A DNA stretch of 61,198 nt. It comes from Sphingobium sp. D43FB. GTDB lineage: Bacteria; Pseudomonadota; Alphaproteobacteria; Sphingomonadales; Sphingomonadaceae. Where the stretch lies: NCBI RefSeq assembly GCF_002312805.1, contig NZ_NMUA01000026.1, positions 1 through 61,198 of the forward strand. Reading direction: 5' to 3'. The first letter of the stretch is position 1. Each line of letters starts with the position of its first letter. Positions 25,675-35,462 of this stretch are shown one piece after another. The position numbers were made by a program, and so were the translations under genes. The notes beneath the pieces were generated by a model. The model saw only the letters and a program-made list of their open reading frames with translations. It did no database searches and was not told the origin of the DNA.

Positions 25675-26331
25675 ATGCCCGACGTAATCTTTACCGGACC
25701 CGAAGGCCGTCTCGAAGGCCGTTTCAGCCCCCCGCCCCGCCCGCGTGCGCCGGTCGCCATGATCCTGCACCCGCATCCGCAGGGCGGCGGCACCATGAAC
25801 GACCGCATCACCCAGGCGCTCTACAAGACCTTCGTGAAGCGCGGCTTTGCCGTGCTGCGCTTCAATTTCCGGGGCGTCGGCCGCAGCCAGGGAACGTTCG
25901 ACAATGGCATCGGCGAACTCTCCGACGCAGCCGCCGCGCTCGACTGGGTCCAGAGCTTCCACCCCGAAGCGCAGACCACCTGGATTGCGGGCTTCTCCTT
26001 CGGTGCCTGGATCGGCATGCAATTGCTGATGCGCCGCCCGGAAATTCGTGGCTTCATCTCGGTCGCCCCGCCTGCCAACATGTACGACTTCTCTTTCCTC
26101 GCCCCCTGCCCCTCATCGGGCATCATCGTGCAGGGAACGTCCGATGAAGTCGTGACCGCCAGCGCCGTCCAGAAACTGGTCGACAAGTTGCGCACGCAAA
26201 AGGGCATCACCATCCACCATGATGAAATCCGGGGTGCCAATCACTTCTTCGAACATGAACTCGACCAGCTGATGAAGTCGGTCGACAATTATCTCGACAT
26301 GCGCCTGTCCCCGGATTCGCCGATCCGCTGA
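25675..26331 (+). CDS. Alpha/beta hydrolase
   Basis: A 218-residue cytosolic protein of the short-chain alpha/beta hydrolase group. The sequence begins MPDVIFTGPEGRLEGRFSPP, has the HPHPQGGGTMND oxyanion-hole segment, LRFNFRGVGRSQG, the nucleophile-elbow region IAGFSFGAWIGMQL (GFSFG, Ser), DEVV with a probable acid residue, and the His in RGANHFFEHELDQL. The catalytic triad therefore appears complete. The family is often called dienelactone-hydrolase-like or CocE/NonD type, and its substrates are mostly unknown. The chosen ATG fits family length; the upstream open frame is non-conserved. A terminator follows. Confidence 0.93.
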   Translation: MPDVIFTGPEGRLEGRFSPPPRPRAPVAMILHPHPQGGGTMNDRITQALYKTFVKRGFAVLRFNFRGVGRSQGTFDNGIGELSDAAAALDWVQSFHPEAQTTWIAGFSFGAWIGMQLLMRRPEIRGFISVAPPANMYDFSFLAPCPSSGIIVQGTSDEVVTASAVQKLVDKLRTQKGITIHHDEIRGANHFFEHELDQLMKSVDNYLDMRLSPDSPIR

Positions 26332-26352
26332 GGGGCAACGCCCGCGAAACAG

Positions 26353-26385
26353 AAAAAGGGGCTGCCGCAAGGTGGCCCCTTTTTA
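26353..26385 (+). terminator. Intrinsic terminator after the alpha/beta hydrolase gene
   Basis: AAAAAGGGGC and GCCCCTTTTTAT pair around a short loop, and the 3' side ends in a T-run. It lies about 20 bases after the hydrolase stop codon. Confidence 0.85.
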
Positions 26386-26469
26386 TTTGGGCAAAGGCAA
26401 AGCCAGACTTTCAACGGGCCTGATTATTCGGCGTGGCATCCTTGGCTTCCGCCCGTTAGCGCAGCGATC

Positions 26470-27597
26470 ATGTCCGACACCCCCGAACCCAAGCCCCGCA
26501 TGGTCTGGAGCCGCTATTATAGCAGCTTCATACCCGCCCCGCCCGGTCCCAGCTTTCTCGACCGGATCAAGGCCGCAAGCGGCGCGATCGGCGGGATCGC
26601 GATCACCGGGCTGCTATGCGGCCTGATGCTCGGCAATGGCCTGGCCCATCCGCTGCTGGTGGCCCCCATGGGCGCGTCGGCGGTGCTGTTGTTCGCGGTG
26701 CCCGCCAGTCCGTTGGCGCAACCCTGGCCGGTGCTGGGCGGCAACATCATCTCCGCGCTGGTCGGCATCGCCATCGCCCACATGATCCCCAACCCGACCA
26801 TGGCGGCGGCCGTGGCGGTCGGCGGGGCGATCGCGATCATGTCGCTGCTGCGCTGCCTCCACCCGCCTGGCGGCGCAGTCGCGCTCTCGGCCGTGCTGGC
26901 CGGAAACGATACCGGCTATCTGTTCGCCCTAACGCCGGTGGGCGCGAACACGCTGCTGCTCTTGATCGTGGCGATGCTGTTCCACCGCATGGTCGGCCAA
27001 AACTATCCCCATGTACCGCCCAAGGCACCGTCGCCCCACGCCACGAACGATCCCGCCCCCCTGCTACGCGCCGCCCCCAGCGCGCAGGATATTGCCGACG
27101 CGCTCCATGGCTTTGGCGCACGGCTGGACGTGGACGAGGCGGACCTGCGCCCCTTGCTGGCCGATGCCCAGTTGCGCGCGGCCGAACGCAGGCATGGCGC
27201 GATGCGGTGCGATGAGATCATGGCGCGCGATGTGCTGCATATCGCCGCCGGTCAGACGGTGGCAGAGGCCCGCACGCTGATGCAGGCGCGCAATCTCCTG
27301 TCGCTGCCGGTGCTGGACGATGTTGGCCGGGTGCAGGGGATGATCAATACGCGCGACTTGTTGCAGGACGGCGTACTTGTCGCCGACGTCGCCCACCGGC
27401 CGCTCTTCGTCCATGCCGATACGCCGGTCGCGCGCCTGATCGGTCCGTTCAGCAGCGGCGCGCGCCATGCTGCGGTGGTGGTCGACACCGATCATCGCCT
27501 GCTCGGACTGGTGACGCAGACCGATCTGCTGGCGACGCTGGCGCTGCGGCTCAGCGCCGTTCCAGCCCCGGCAATTCCGGCCCCGGTATCGCCGTGA
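26470..27597 (+). CDS. HPP family membrane protein with CBS pair
   Basis: A 375-residue protein with an N-terminal HPP domain and a C-terminal CBS pair. The HPP part has four membrane segments (about residues 40-58, 62-80, 88-105 and 155-172) and the family motif HPPGGA at 131-136; some cyanobacterial members transport nitrite. Residues about 247-365 form two CBS motifs (MARDVLHIAAGQTVAEARTL and RPLFVHADTPVARLIGPF), which bind adenosyl ligands and could gate the membrane domain according to energy state. The substrate here is unknown. Its last 47 bases overlap the convergent small gene at 27551. Confidence 0.92.
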   Translation: MSDTPEPKPRMVWSRYYSSFIPAPPGPSFLDRIKAASGAIGGIAITGLLCGLMLGNGLAHPLLVAPMGASAVLLFAVPASPLAQPWPVLGGNIISALVGIAIAHMIPNPTMAAAVAVGGAIAIMSLLRCLHPPGGAVALSAVLAGNDTGYLFALTPVGANTLLLLIVAMLFHRMVGQNYPHVPPKAPSPHATNDPAPLLRAAPSAQDIADALHGFGARLDVDEADLRPLLADAQLRAAERRHGAMRCDEIMARDVLHIAAGQTVAEARTLMQARNLLSLPVLDDVGRVQGMINTRDLLQDGVLVADVAHRPLFVHADTPVARLIGPFSSGARHAAVVVDTDHRLLGLVTQTDLLATLALRLSAVPAPAIPAPVSP

Positions 27598-27742
27598 TCG
27601 CGACATTGCCGAACATCACCAGCCCCGCGATGATCATCAGCGCGCCGCGCTTGCGGTCGCGCAAGCGGAACATCACATATAGGCCACCGCCGGTCAGCAG
27701 CAGCCCTGCCAGCATCAGGATGGAGAGGATCGTGCCTGTCAT
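27551..27742 (-). CDS. Small two-segment membrane protein
   Basis: A 63-residue inner-membrane protein read from the ATG at 27742. Two hydrophobic helices are visible (ILSILMLAGLLLTGGGLYVM and GALMIIAGLVMFGNVAITAI) joined by a positively charged loop, FRLRDRKRG, which should face the cytosol. I do not recognise a named family, but this hairpin design is common among conserved small alphaproteobacterial proteins. Its 3' end overlaps the convergent HPP gene by 47 bases. Confidence 0.65.
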   Translation of the reverse strand: MTGTILSILMLAGLLLTGGGLYVMFRLRDRKRGALMIIAGLVMFGNVAITAIPGPELPGLERR

Positions 27743-27844
27743 GGCTCTGCCCATAAGGGCGGCGGACCAAGGTGGCAATCTACCGCTTCTGCCCCTAAGA
27801 GGCGCGGGAACGAATCACCCCATCGGTGAAGGGACGCACCGCAG

Positions 27845-28282
27845 ATGAAGATCGCCATCGCATCCGACCATGCCGCCGTCGAATTGAAGGCGGAACTGGC
27901 GCAATGGCTGCGCGATGAAGGGCATGAAGTCGATGACCTCGGCCCGGCGACCGCCGACCGCGTCGATTATCCCGATTATGGTTACAAACTCGCGACAGCG
28001 GTGGCCACTGGCGCGGCGGATCGCGGCATTGCGCTGTGCGGGTCGGGCATCGGCATTTCGATCGCGGTCAATCGCAACCCGGCCTGCCGCTGCGCGCTGG
28101 TCGGCGAACCGTTGTCGGCGGCCCTGTCGCGCGAACATAATGACGCCAATGTGCTGGCCATGGGTGCGCGCCTGACCGGCGTGGACATGGCCAAGGCCTG
28201 CGTCATCGCCTTCCTAACCACTGAATTTGGCGGAGGCCGCCATGCCGGCCGCGTCGACAAACTATCCCAGCCCGCGCTCTGA
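27845..28282 (+). CDS. rpiB: Ribose 5-phosphate isomerase B
   Basis: A 145-residue isomerase of the RpiB/LacAB family, interconverting ribose 5-phosphate and ribulose 5-phosphate in the pentose phosphate pathway. It starts MKIAIASDHAAVELK (Asp8 and His9), has the DYPDYG segment and the catalytic CGSGIGISIAVN with Cys65 as base. Residues HNDANVLAMGAR bind the phosphate. The length is normal for a bacterial RpiB. glyA begins 12 bases after its stop, a widespread rpiB-glyA pairing that supplies ribose and one-carbon units together, followed by nrdR in this lineage. Confidence 0.97.
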   Translation: MKIAIASDHAAVELKAELAQWLRDEGHEVDDLGPATADRVDYPDYGYKLATAVATGAADRGIALCGSGIGISIAVNRNPACRCALVGEPLSAALSREHNDANVLAMGARLTGVDMAKACVIAFLTTEFGGGRHAGRVDKLSQPAL

Positions 28283-28294
28283 AAGGATATTTCG

Positions 28295-29596
28295 ATGAGC
28301 ATCGACACCCTCAGCCCGGCCATCCGTCAGGACGGCTTCTTCAGCGAATCGCTTAGCAGCGCGGACCCCAAAATCTTCGGCGCGATCGAAAACGAACTGA
28401 AGCGCCAGCAGGACAAGATCGAACTGATCGCGTCCGAAAATATCGCGTCCAAAGCCGTGCTGGAAGCCGCAGGCTCGATCTTCACCAACAAATATGCCGA
28501 AGGCTATCCGGGCAAGCGCTATTATGGCGGCTGCGAATATGCCGACGTCGTCGAAACGCTGGCGATCGAACGGGCGAAGGCGCTGTTCGGCGCGAAATTC
28601 GCCAACGTCCAGCCCAATAGCGGCAGCCAGATGAACCAGGCCGTGTTCCTGGCACTGCTCCAGCCGGGCGACACCTTCATGGGCCTCGACCTGTCGTCGG
28701 GCGGCCATCTGACCCATGGGTCGCCGGTCAACATGTCGGGCAAATGGTTCAACCCCGTCGCCTATGGCGTGCGTGCCGACGATCATCTGATCGACATGGA
28801 CGAGGTCGCCCGCATCGCGCGCGAGAGCAAGCCCAAGCTCATCATCTGCGGCGGCACTGCCTATTCGCGCCACTGGGATTTCGAACGCTTCCGCGAAATC
28901 GCCGACGAAGTGGGCGCTTATCTGCTCGCCGACATGTCGCATTTCTCCGGCCTGGTCGCGGGCGGCGCGCATCCCTCGCCCATCCCCCATGCCCATGTCA
29001 CCACCACCACGACCCACAAGTCGCTGCGTGGTCCCCGTTCGGGCATCATCCTGTGCAATGACGAGGCGCTGGCCAAGAAGTTCAACAGCGCCATCTTCCC
29101 CGGCCTGCAGGGCGGCCCGCTGATGCACATCATCGCCGCCAAGGCCGTGGCGTTCAAGGAAGCGCTGACGCCGGAATTCAAGGCTTATGCGCACCAGATC
29201 GTCGCCAATGCCAAGACGCTGGCCGCGACGCTGGCCGACGCTGGCTTGTCGATCGTGTCGGGCGGCACCGACAATCATCTGATGCTGGTCGATCTGCGCG
29301 CGAAGAACACCACCGGCAAGGCCGCCGAAAAGGCGCTGGATCGCGCCTACATCACCTGCAACAAGAATAACGTGCCGTTCGACACCGCCAGCCCGTTTGT
29401 GACGTCGGGCGTGCGTCTGGGCACGCCCGCTGGCACGACGCGCGGTTTCGGCGAGGCCGAGTTCCGCGAGATCGGCCAGTTGATTGCCGAGGTCGTGGAA
29501 GGCCTCAAGCGCAATGGCGATGACGGCGACGGCCAGGTCGAAGCCCATGTGCGCGAAAAGGTGCTGGCACTGACCGGGCGGTTTCCGATTTATTGA
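28295..29596 (+). CDS. glyA: Serine hydroxymethyltransferase
   Basis: A 433-residue PLP enzyme converting serine and tetrahydrofolate to glycine and 5,10-methylene-tetrahydrofolate. Conserved parts are in order: [40 protein letters not shown], the GSQMNQAVF folate region, [12 protein letters not shown], the PLP-Lys segment [14 protein letters not shown] and [20 protein letters not shown]. The length is typical. The ribosome site AAAGGATATTTCG precedes the ATG. It is cotranscribed with rpiB. A 115-bp palindromic repeat starts 17 bases after its stop codon and separates it from nrdR. Confidence 0.98.
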   Translation: MSIDTLSPAIRQDGFFSESLSSADPKIFGAIENELKRQQDKIELIASENIASKAVLEAAGSIFTNKYAEGYPGKRYYGGCEYADVVETLAIERAKALFGAKFANVQPNSGSQMNQAVFLALLQPGDTFMGLDLSSGGHLTHGSPVNMSGKWFNPVAYGVRADDHLIDMDEVARIARESKPKLIICGGTAYSRHWDFERFREIADEVGAYLLADMSHFSGLVAGGAHPSPIPHAHVTTTTTHKSLRGPRSGIILCNDEALAKKFNSAIFPGLQGGPLMHIIAAKAVAFKEALTPEFKAYAHQIVANAKTLAATLADAGLSIVSGGTDNHLMLVDLRAKNTTGKAAEKALDRAYITCNKNNVPFDTASPFVTSGVRLGTPAGTTRGFGEAEFREIGQLIAEVVEGLKRNGDDGDGQVEAHVREKVLALTGRFPIY

Positions 29597-29613
29597 AGGT
29601 AACTTGCTTTAAC

Positions 29614-29728
29614 CCGTTCGTCCTGAGTAGGGGCTGAGCTTGTCGAAGACCCGTATCGAAGGGTCTTGCAGAACCTGTCCTTCGATACGCCATTTCGACT
29701 TCGCTCAATGGCTACTCAGGACGAACGG
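29614..29728. repeat. 115-bp palindromic repeat upstream of nrdR
   Basis: The ends CCGTTCGTCCTGAGTAG (29614-29630) and CTACTCAGGACGAACGG (29712-29728) are perfect reverse complements. Internal halves differ: the left continues GGGCTGAGCTTGTCGAAG and the right GCCATTGAGCGAAGTCG when read inward, both ending in GTATCGAAGG-type sequence. It lies 17 bases after glyA and ends 13 bases before the nrdR ATG, so its hairpin is in the nrdR leader. Confidence 0.9.
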
Positions 29729-29741
29729 AGTTGAAGAGTCC

Positions 29742-30200
29742 ATGCGCTGCCCCTTCTGTTCCCATGAAGACAGCCAGGTGAAGGACAGCCGGCCGACGGA
29801 AGATGGTGCCGCCATCCGCCGTCGCCGCCAGTGTGAAGCGTGCGCCGCGCGCTTCACCACCTTCGAGCGCATCCAACTCCGCGACATCTGGGTGGTCAAG
29901 AGCGAGGGCCGCAAGGAAGCGTTCGAGCGCGACAAGCTCGCCCGCTCGATCGGCATCGCCTGCCGCAAGCGCCCGATCGACCCCAGCCGCATCGAGAAAC
30001 TCATCTCCGGCATCCAGCGCCAGCTCGAAACCAGCGGCGACACCGAAGTCCCCGCCCGCGCCATCGGTGAAATGGTGATGGAAGGCCTCAAACGCCTCGA
30101 CAGCGTCGCCTATATCCGCTTCGCCAGCGTCTATAAGGACTTCACGGATGCGAAGGATTTCGAGGATTTCGCCGGAACGGTGAAGGAAGTGGGCGGGTGA
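29742..30200 (+). CDS. nrdR: Transcriptional repressor NrdR
   Basis: A 152-residue ATP/dATP-sensing repressor of ribonucleotide reductase genes. It has an N-terminal zinc ribbon with Cys3, Cys6, Cys31 and Cys34 (MRCPFC and [14 protein letters not shown]) and an ATP-cone domain (about residues 46-136) with [19 protein letters not shown] and [17 protein letters not shown]. The start is fixed by the zinc ribbon; upstream frame sequence is repeat DNA. It follows glyA across the 115-bp palindrome, so if transcribed with rpiB-glyA, the hairpin would lie inside the message. Confidence 0.97.
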   Translation: MRCPFCSHEDSQVKDSRPTEDGAAIRRRRQCEACAARFTTFERIQLRDIWVVKSEGRKEAFERDKLARSIGIACRKRPIDPSRIEKLISGIQRQLETSGDTEVPARAIGEMVMEGLKRLDSVAYIRFASVYKDFTDAKDFEDFAGTVKEVGG

Positions 30201-30266
30201 ACACGCTCCTGCCTCCGTTCGCCCTGACCACACACTCCCTCCGTTCGGTTCGAACGCTTCCCACAT

Positions 30267-30340
30267 CCGTTCGTCCTGAGTAGCCATTGAGCGAAGTCGG
30301 AGTCGAAGACGACCGAAGGCCAAATGGCGTATCGAAGGAC
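30267..30340 (+). repeat. Left half-repeat flanking the GIY-YIG gene
   Basis: Begins CCGTTCGTCCTGAGTAG, continues GCCATTGAGCGAAGTCG and ends GTATCGAAGGAC. It equals the reverse complement of the right half of the 29614-29728 repeat, apart from a 22-base insertion after position 30300. It ends seven bases before the ATG of the GIY-YIG gene. Confidence 0.9.
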
Positions 30341-30346
30341 CGCGCA

Positions 30347-31402
30347 ATGACGTTCCACACCTACATGCTGCATTGCGCCGATGGCAGCTATTATCTCGGC
30401 CACACGGACAATCTGGAGCAGCGCGTCGCGCAGCACCAGTCAGGCGAAATTCCGGGATACACGCAGAGCCGTCGCCCGGTCGCCCTGGTCTGGAGCCAGG
30501 ATTTCGGCACACGAGATGAAGCGCTTTCCGCCGAACAGCAGATCAAAGGCTGGTCGCGCAAGAAAAAGGAAGGGCTGATCGCCGGGGACTGGGACGCCAT
30601 CCGGCTCGCGGCGCGCAAATCCTTCGATACGGGGCTTCGACAAGCTCAGCCCCTACTCAGGACGAACGGTAATATGATAGAACATGCACCCCCACCCCCC
30701 GTCATCGTCCTCGTCCGTCCCCAACTGGGCGAGAATATCGGCAAGGCCGCGCGCGCGATGCTGAATTTCGGGCTGACCGAGATGCGCCTTGTCACGCCCC
30801 GCGATGGCTGGCCCAATCCCGACGCAGGCCCATCGGCGGCGGGTGCGGATTTCATCCTGGATCAGGCCCAAGTCTACGAAACGCTCGCCGATGCGGTGGC
30901 CGACTGCGCCCATGTGTACGCGACCACGGTCCGCAAGCGCGGCGTCACCAAGCCTGTCGTGACGCCCGAAGAAGCCGCCCGCGAAATCCACGCCGCGCAA
31001 GGCCGCTGCGCCTATATTTTCGGCCCCGAACGCTCTGGCCTGGAAACAGAGGATGTCGCCCTCGCCCGCAAAATCCTGACCGTCCCGATCAACCCGGAAT
31101 TCGGCTCGCTGAACCTCGCGCAAGCGGTCATCCTGTGCGCCTATGAATGGTCGAAGCAGGCGAACCTAGCCCAGCCCACCATCACCGACCTTGGCGTACC
31201 CGCGCCGCAGGAGGAGTTGGAAGGCATGATCGACCAGTTCACCACGTTGCTCGAAAAGGTCGGCTATTTCTTCCCGCCAGACCGCGCGCCCGCGACCAAG
31301 CTGACGCTGCGCAACCTGCTGACCAAGCCGGGCTGGAATCATCTGGAGGTGCGGACGCTGCGCGGGGTGATCTCGCACCTGAACCGGCCACGCGAACGCT
31401 GA
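30347..31402 (+). CDS. GIY-YIG nuclease fused to TrmH/TrmJ-type RNA methyltransferase
   Basis: One open frame of 351 residues. Residues 1-90 form a GIY-YIG domain: TYMLHC and YYLG (15-18) replace the name-giving motifs, with Arg26 (LEQRVAQH) and Glu63 (AEQQIKGW) as catalytic candidates; it resembles small UPF0213-type nucleases. Residues 92-108 ([17 protein letters not shown]) are encoded by a palindromic repeat half. From Met110 on it is a SPOUT methyltransferase of the TrmJ/LasT group: RPQLGENIGKAARAMLNFGL, IFGPERSGLE and NPEFGSLNLAQAV, likely 2'-O-methylating tRNA position 32. The methyltransferase may also start on its own at 30674, where a repeat-derived sequence precedes the ATG. Confidence 0.85.
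   Translation: MTFHTYMLHCADGSYYLGHTDNLEQRVAQHQSGEIPGYTQSRRPVALVWSQDFGTRDEALSAEQQIKGWSRKKKEGLIAGDWDAIRLAARKSFDTGLRQAQPLLRTNGNMIEHAPPPPVIVLVRPQLGENIGKAARAMLNFGLTEMRLVTPRDGWPNPDAGPSAAGADFILDQAQVYETLADAVADCAHVYATTVRKRGVTKPVVTPEEAAREIHAAQGRCAYIFGPERSGLETEDVALARKILTVPINPEFGSLNLAQAVILCAYEWSKQANLAQPTITDLGVPAPQEELEGMIDQFTTLLEKVGYFFPPDRAPATKLTLRNLLTKPGWNHLEVRTLRGVISHLNRPRER
30620..30669 (-). repeat. Right half-repeat, read through in the nuclease-methyltransferase gene
   Basis: Begins TCCTTCGATAC and ends CTACTCAGGACGAACGG, matching in inverted orientation the left half-type of the 29614-29728 repeat with one mismatch. Its outer 17 bases and inner 11 bases are perfect inverted complements of the corresponding parts of the half-repeat at 30267-30340. 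It is coding in the fused gene. Confidence 0.9.
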
Positions 31403-31418
31403 CCGGCGGCGGGGGGTG

Positions 31419-32180
31419 TCAGATGCCCCCGGCCGTCACGGGCCAACCGCCCGCTTCCAGGCCTTCGGACAATGCCGTAACGCACGCATCGAGCCGTTCG
31501 GTATCGGTCGATCGCACCACGAAATTCGCGCCGGTGCGGCCTTCACGAAAGAAGGGGTAACTGCCGATCTGGCAGCCCTCATGCGCGCGCTCGGTCGTGC
31601 CCAGCAGGTCGGCAATCTCGCTTTCCGCGACCCAGCAGCCCACCGTCGCCGACTGGACAGGCAAGCCACCCTCCAGCGTCCCGGTCAGCTTGTCGAGCAT
31701 CCCGGCGGTGATGTGCGGCACGCCTGCCATGATGAAGATATTGCCATGCCGGATGCCGGGCGCACCCGACATGCGATTTTCGATCAGGCTCGCGCCCGCA
31801 GGCACCCGCGCCATGCGCAGCCGCGCGTCGGTCAGCCCGCCGCGTGTCTCATAATAGCCCGCCAGCATCGCCCGCGCCTGCGGGTGGATTTCCACCGCCA
31901 CGCCCAGCGCCGCCGCGATCGCATCGACCGTGATGTCGTCATGAGTCGGGCCGATGCCGCCGGTGGTGAAAAGATAATCGTTGCGTACCCGTAATATGTT
32001 GACCGCCTCGACGATCGCGTCCTGATCGTCGGCGACGACCCGCACTTCGCGCAGGCGGATGCCCTGGACGTTGAGCCACAGCGCGATCTGCGCCACATTC
32101 TTGTCCTGGGTCCGGCCAGACAATATCTCGTCGCCGATCACGATCAGCGCTGCGGTCCAGATGCGGGTGGTATCGGCCAT
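31419..32180 (-). CDS. CinA-like molybdopterin-binding domain protein
   Basis: A 253-residue protein of the competence/damage-inducible CinA group, consisting only of the MoCF-type N-terminal domain: IWTAALIVIGDEILSGRTQD at the start, FTTGGIGPTHDDITVDAIAA in the middle and MAGVPHITAGMLDKL. The C-terminal nicotinamide-nucleotide amidase part of full CinA is absent, which is normal for this alphaproteobacterial group. Full CinA proteins have ADP-ribose pyrophosphatase activity in this domain; here the activity is unproven. The ATG at 32180 matches the family start. It is divergent from map and convergent with the fused methyltransferase gene. Confidence 0.93.
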   Translation of the reverse strand: MADTTRIWTAALIVIGDEILSGRTQDKNVAQIALWLNVQGIRLREVRVVADDQDAIVEAVNILRVRNDYLFTTGGIGPTHDDITVDAIAAALGVAVEIHPQARAMLAGYYETRGGLTDARLRMARVPAGASLIENRMSGAPGIRHGNIFIMAGVPHITAGMLDKLTGTLEGGLPVQSATVGCWVAESEIADLLGTTERAHEGCQIGSYPFFREGRTGANFVVRSTDTERLDACVTALSEGLEAGGWPVTAGGI

Positions 32181-32259
32181 GGCGGCTGCATAGCCTGCGC
32201 TGGTCGCGCTGCCTAGCCGCCCTCTCGCATTATCGCGCATCTGCCCCTATAGTCATGCC

Positions 32260-33087
32260 ATGACCGAATATATGACGATGACGGCGGACGCGCCGATCTC
32301 CCGCTCGACTGCGATCAAACTCTATGACGCAGCCGGTTTTGCTGGCATGCGCAAGGCCGGACGGCTCGCCGCCGAGATACTCGACGCGCTGGTGCCGCAT
32401 GTCGTGCCGGGCGTCACGACCGGCGAACTGGACGATATCGTCCGGCGCATGACGCTCGACGGCGGCGGCGTGCCCGCGACGCTGGGCTATCGCGGCTATA
32501 CCCATAGTTGCTGCACATCGATCAACAATGTCATCTGCCACGGCATCCCCGGCGACTATCGGCTGAAAGATGGTGACATCGTCAATATCGACGTCACCCC
32601 CCTGGTCGATGGCTGGCATGGCGACACCAGCCGCATGTTCATCGCGGGCGAAGCGCCGATCAAGGCGCGCCGCCTGGTCGAGGTGACCTATGAATGTCTG
32701 ATGCTGGGCATCGAACAGGCCAAGCCCGGCAATCATCTCGGCGACATCGGCGCGGTGATCCAGCGCCATGCCGAAAAGCACCGCTATGGCGTGGTCCGCG
32801 ACTTTTGCGGCCATGGCCTAGGCCGCGTCTTTCATGACAGCCCGGAGGTGGTCCATGTCGGTCGCCCCGGCACTGGCCCCGAATTGAAGCCCGGCATGTT
32901 CTTTACCATCGAACCGATGATCAACATCGGCAAGGCGGGCGTGAAGATGCTGGACGATGGCTGGACGGCGGTGACGCGCGACCGCACCCTGTCGGCCCAG
33001 TTCGAACATAGTATCGGCATCACCGAAACCGGCTGCGAGATTTTCACCAAAAGCCCCGCTGGCCTGGACGCGCCGCCCTATCTGTGA
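32260..33087 (+). CDS. map: Methionine aminopeptidase type I
   Basis: A 275-residue metalloenzyme that removes the N-terminal methionine from new proteins. The five metal ligands of the pita-bread fold are visible: Asp in NIDVTPLVDG, Asp in WHGDTSRMF, His in CGHGLGRVFH, Glu in FTIEPMINIG and Glu in QFEHSIGIT. The His of THSCCTSINNVICHGIP lies in the active site. It has no N-terminal zinc finger or proline-rich extension, so it is the short bacterial MetAP1a form. Its first codons are uncertain: ATGs at 32260, 32272 and 32278 are all in frame. Confidence 0.97.
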   Translation: MTEYMTMTADAPISRSTAIKLYDAAGFAGMRKAGRLAAEILDALVPHVVPGVTTGELDDIVRRMTLDGGGVPATLGYRGYTHSCCTSINNVICHGIPGDYRLKDGDIVNIDVTPLVDGWHGDTSRMFIAGEAPIKARRLVEVTYECLMLGIEQAKPGNHLGDIGAVIQRHAEKHRYGVVRDFCGHGLGRVFHDSPEVVHVGRPGTGPELKPGMFFTIEPMINIGKAGVKMLDDGWTAVTRDRTLSAQFEHSIGITETGCEIFTKSPAGLDAPPYL

Positions 33088-33129
33088 GCCAGTCTTTTGC
33101 TGCTTAAAAAACGGGCAGCGCCACAGGAA

Positions 33130-33150
33130 ATTGCCCTGAATCCGGGCAAT
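33130..33150. promoter_or_regulatory. Inverted repeat upstream of the glnB promoter
   Basis: ATTGCCC and GGGCAAT flank a seven-base centre. It lies about 52 bases upstream of a sigma-54-like promoter motif, a distance at which NtrC binds, although it does not match the usual NtrC half-site closely. It could alternatively end transcription from map, but no T-run follows. Confidence 0.35.
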
Positions 33151-33201
33151 ATGGACAAAGATTGCGGCATCGCCGAAAGCATATGCAGGCGATTCGCCAT
33201 T

Positions 33202-33216
33202 TGGCACGGTAATTGA
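33202..33216 (+). promoter_or_regulatory. Sigma-54-type promoter upstream of glnB
   Basis: TGGCACG, four bases, TTGA matches the RpoN consensus (TGGCACG, four bases, TTGC) in every position but the last. The GG and the -12 dinucleotide are correctly spaced. It would give a leader of about 100 bases before glnB, and glnBA operons are often driven by RpoN and NtrC under nitrogen limitation. Confidence 0.55.
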
Positions 33217-33669
<453 letters not shown>

Positions 33670-33798
33670 TGGTTCTCCGCCAGCCCGACTTTCAGGCTGG
33701 CACTATGTAAGTTTCTGCCCGGTTCTTCGCGGACCGGAACATGATGGGCATCCACCTTACCCCTTCGGGGGGGTATTTTGAGAGAAGGGCAACTGCAC
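33670..33798 (+). promoter_or_regulatory. Hairpin-rich spacer between glnB and glnA
   Basis: Three small inverted repeats follow one another: CCAGCC/GGCTGG (33681-33701), CCGGTT/GACCGG near 33720-33737, and TACCCC/GGGGTA near 33758-33775. The last ends about 20 bases before the glnA ATG with AGAGAAGGG as ribosome site. Such hairpins may adjust the glnB-to-glnA expression ratio by mRNA processing or attenuation. Confidence 0.35.
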
Positions 33799-35211
<1,413 letters not shown>

Positions 35212-35232
35212 TCCTTTCAGTCCGATATCACG

Positions 35233-35270
35233 CGAAAGGCCCGGTCGCTTGGCAGCGGCCGGGCCTTTCG
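35233..35270 (+). terminator. Intrinsic terminator after glnA
   Basis: A long GC-rich hairpin (CGAAAGGCCCGG paired with CCGGGCCTTTCG) lies 22 bases after the glnA stop, with a short T-containing tail. Confidence 0.8.
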
Positions 35271-35462
35271 TCATAGTTGAGCCTATGCCGCTGCGTCATT
35301 GCGCTGTCCTATCACGGCGAATTCTGCCAGGTTCCATTTAGGCGCACTGAAGACCAGCGAGAGGCGCACGCGACCAACCGATAGGATCAGCGGCTCGCAA
35401 TAAAATATCAAAATGTGCAGGAAAAGTGCGAAGCTAAGCGCAAAATGCCTGCGCCGCCCGCC

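Noticed and set aside
30131..30643. Minus-strand frames across the nrdR end and the GIY-YIG gene
   Set aside because: They are shadows of repeat DNA and the nuclease domain, with repeat-encoded peptides such as LNGYSGRTD.
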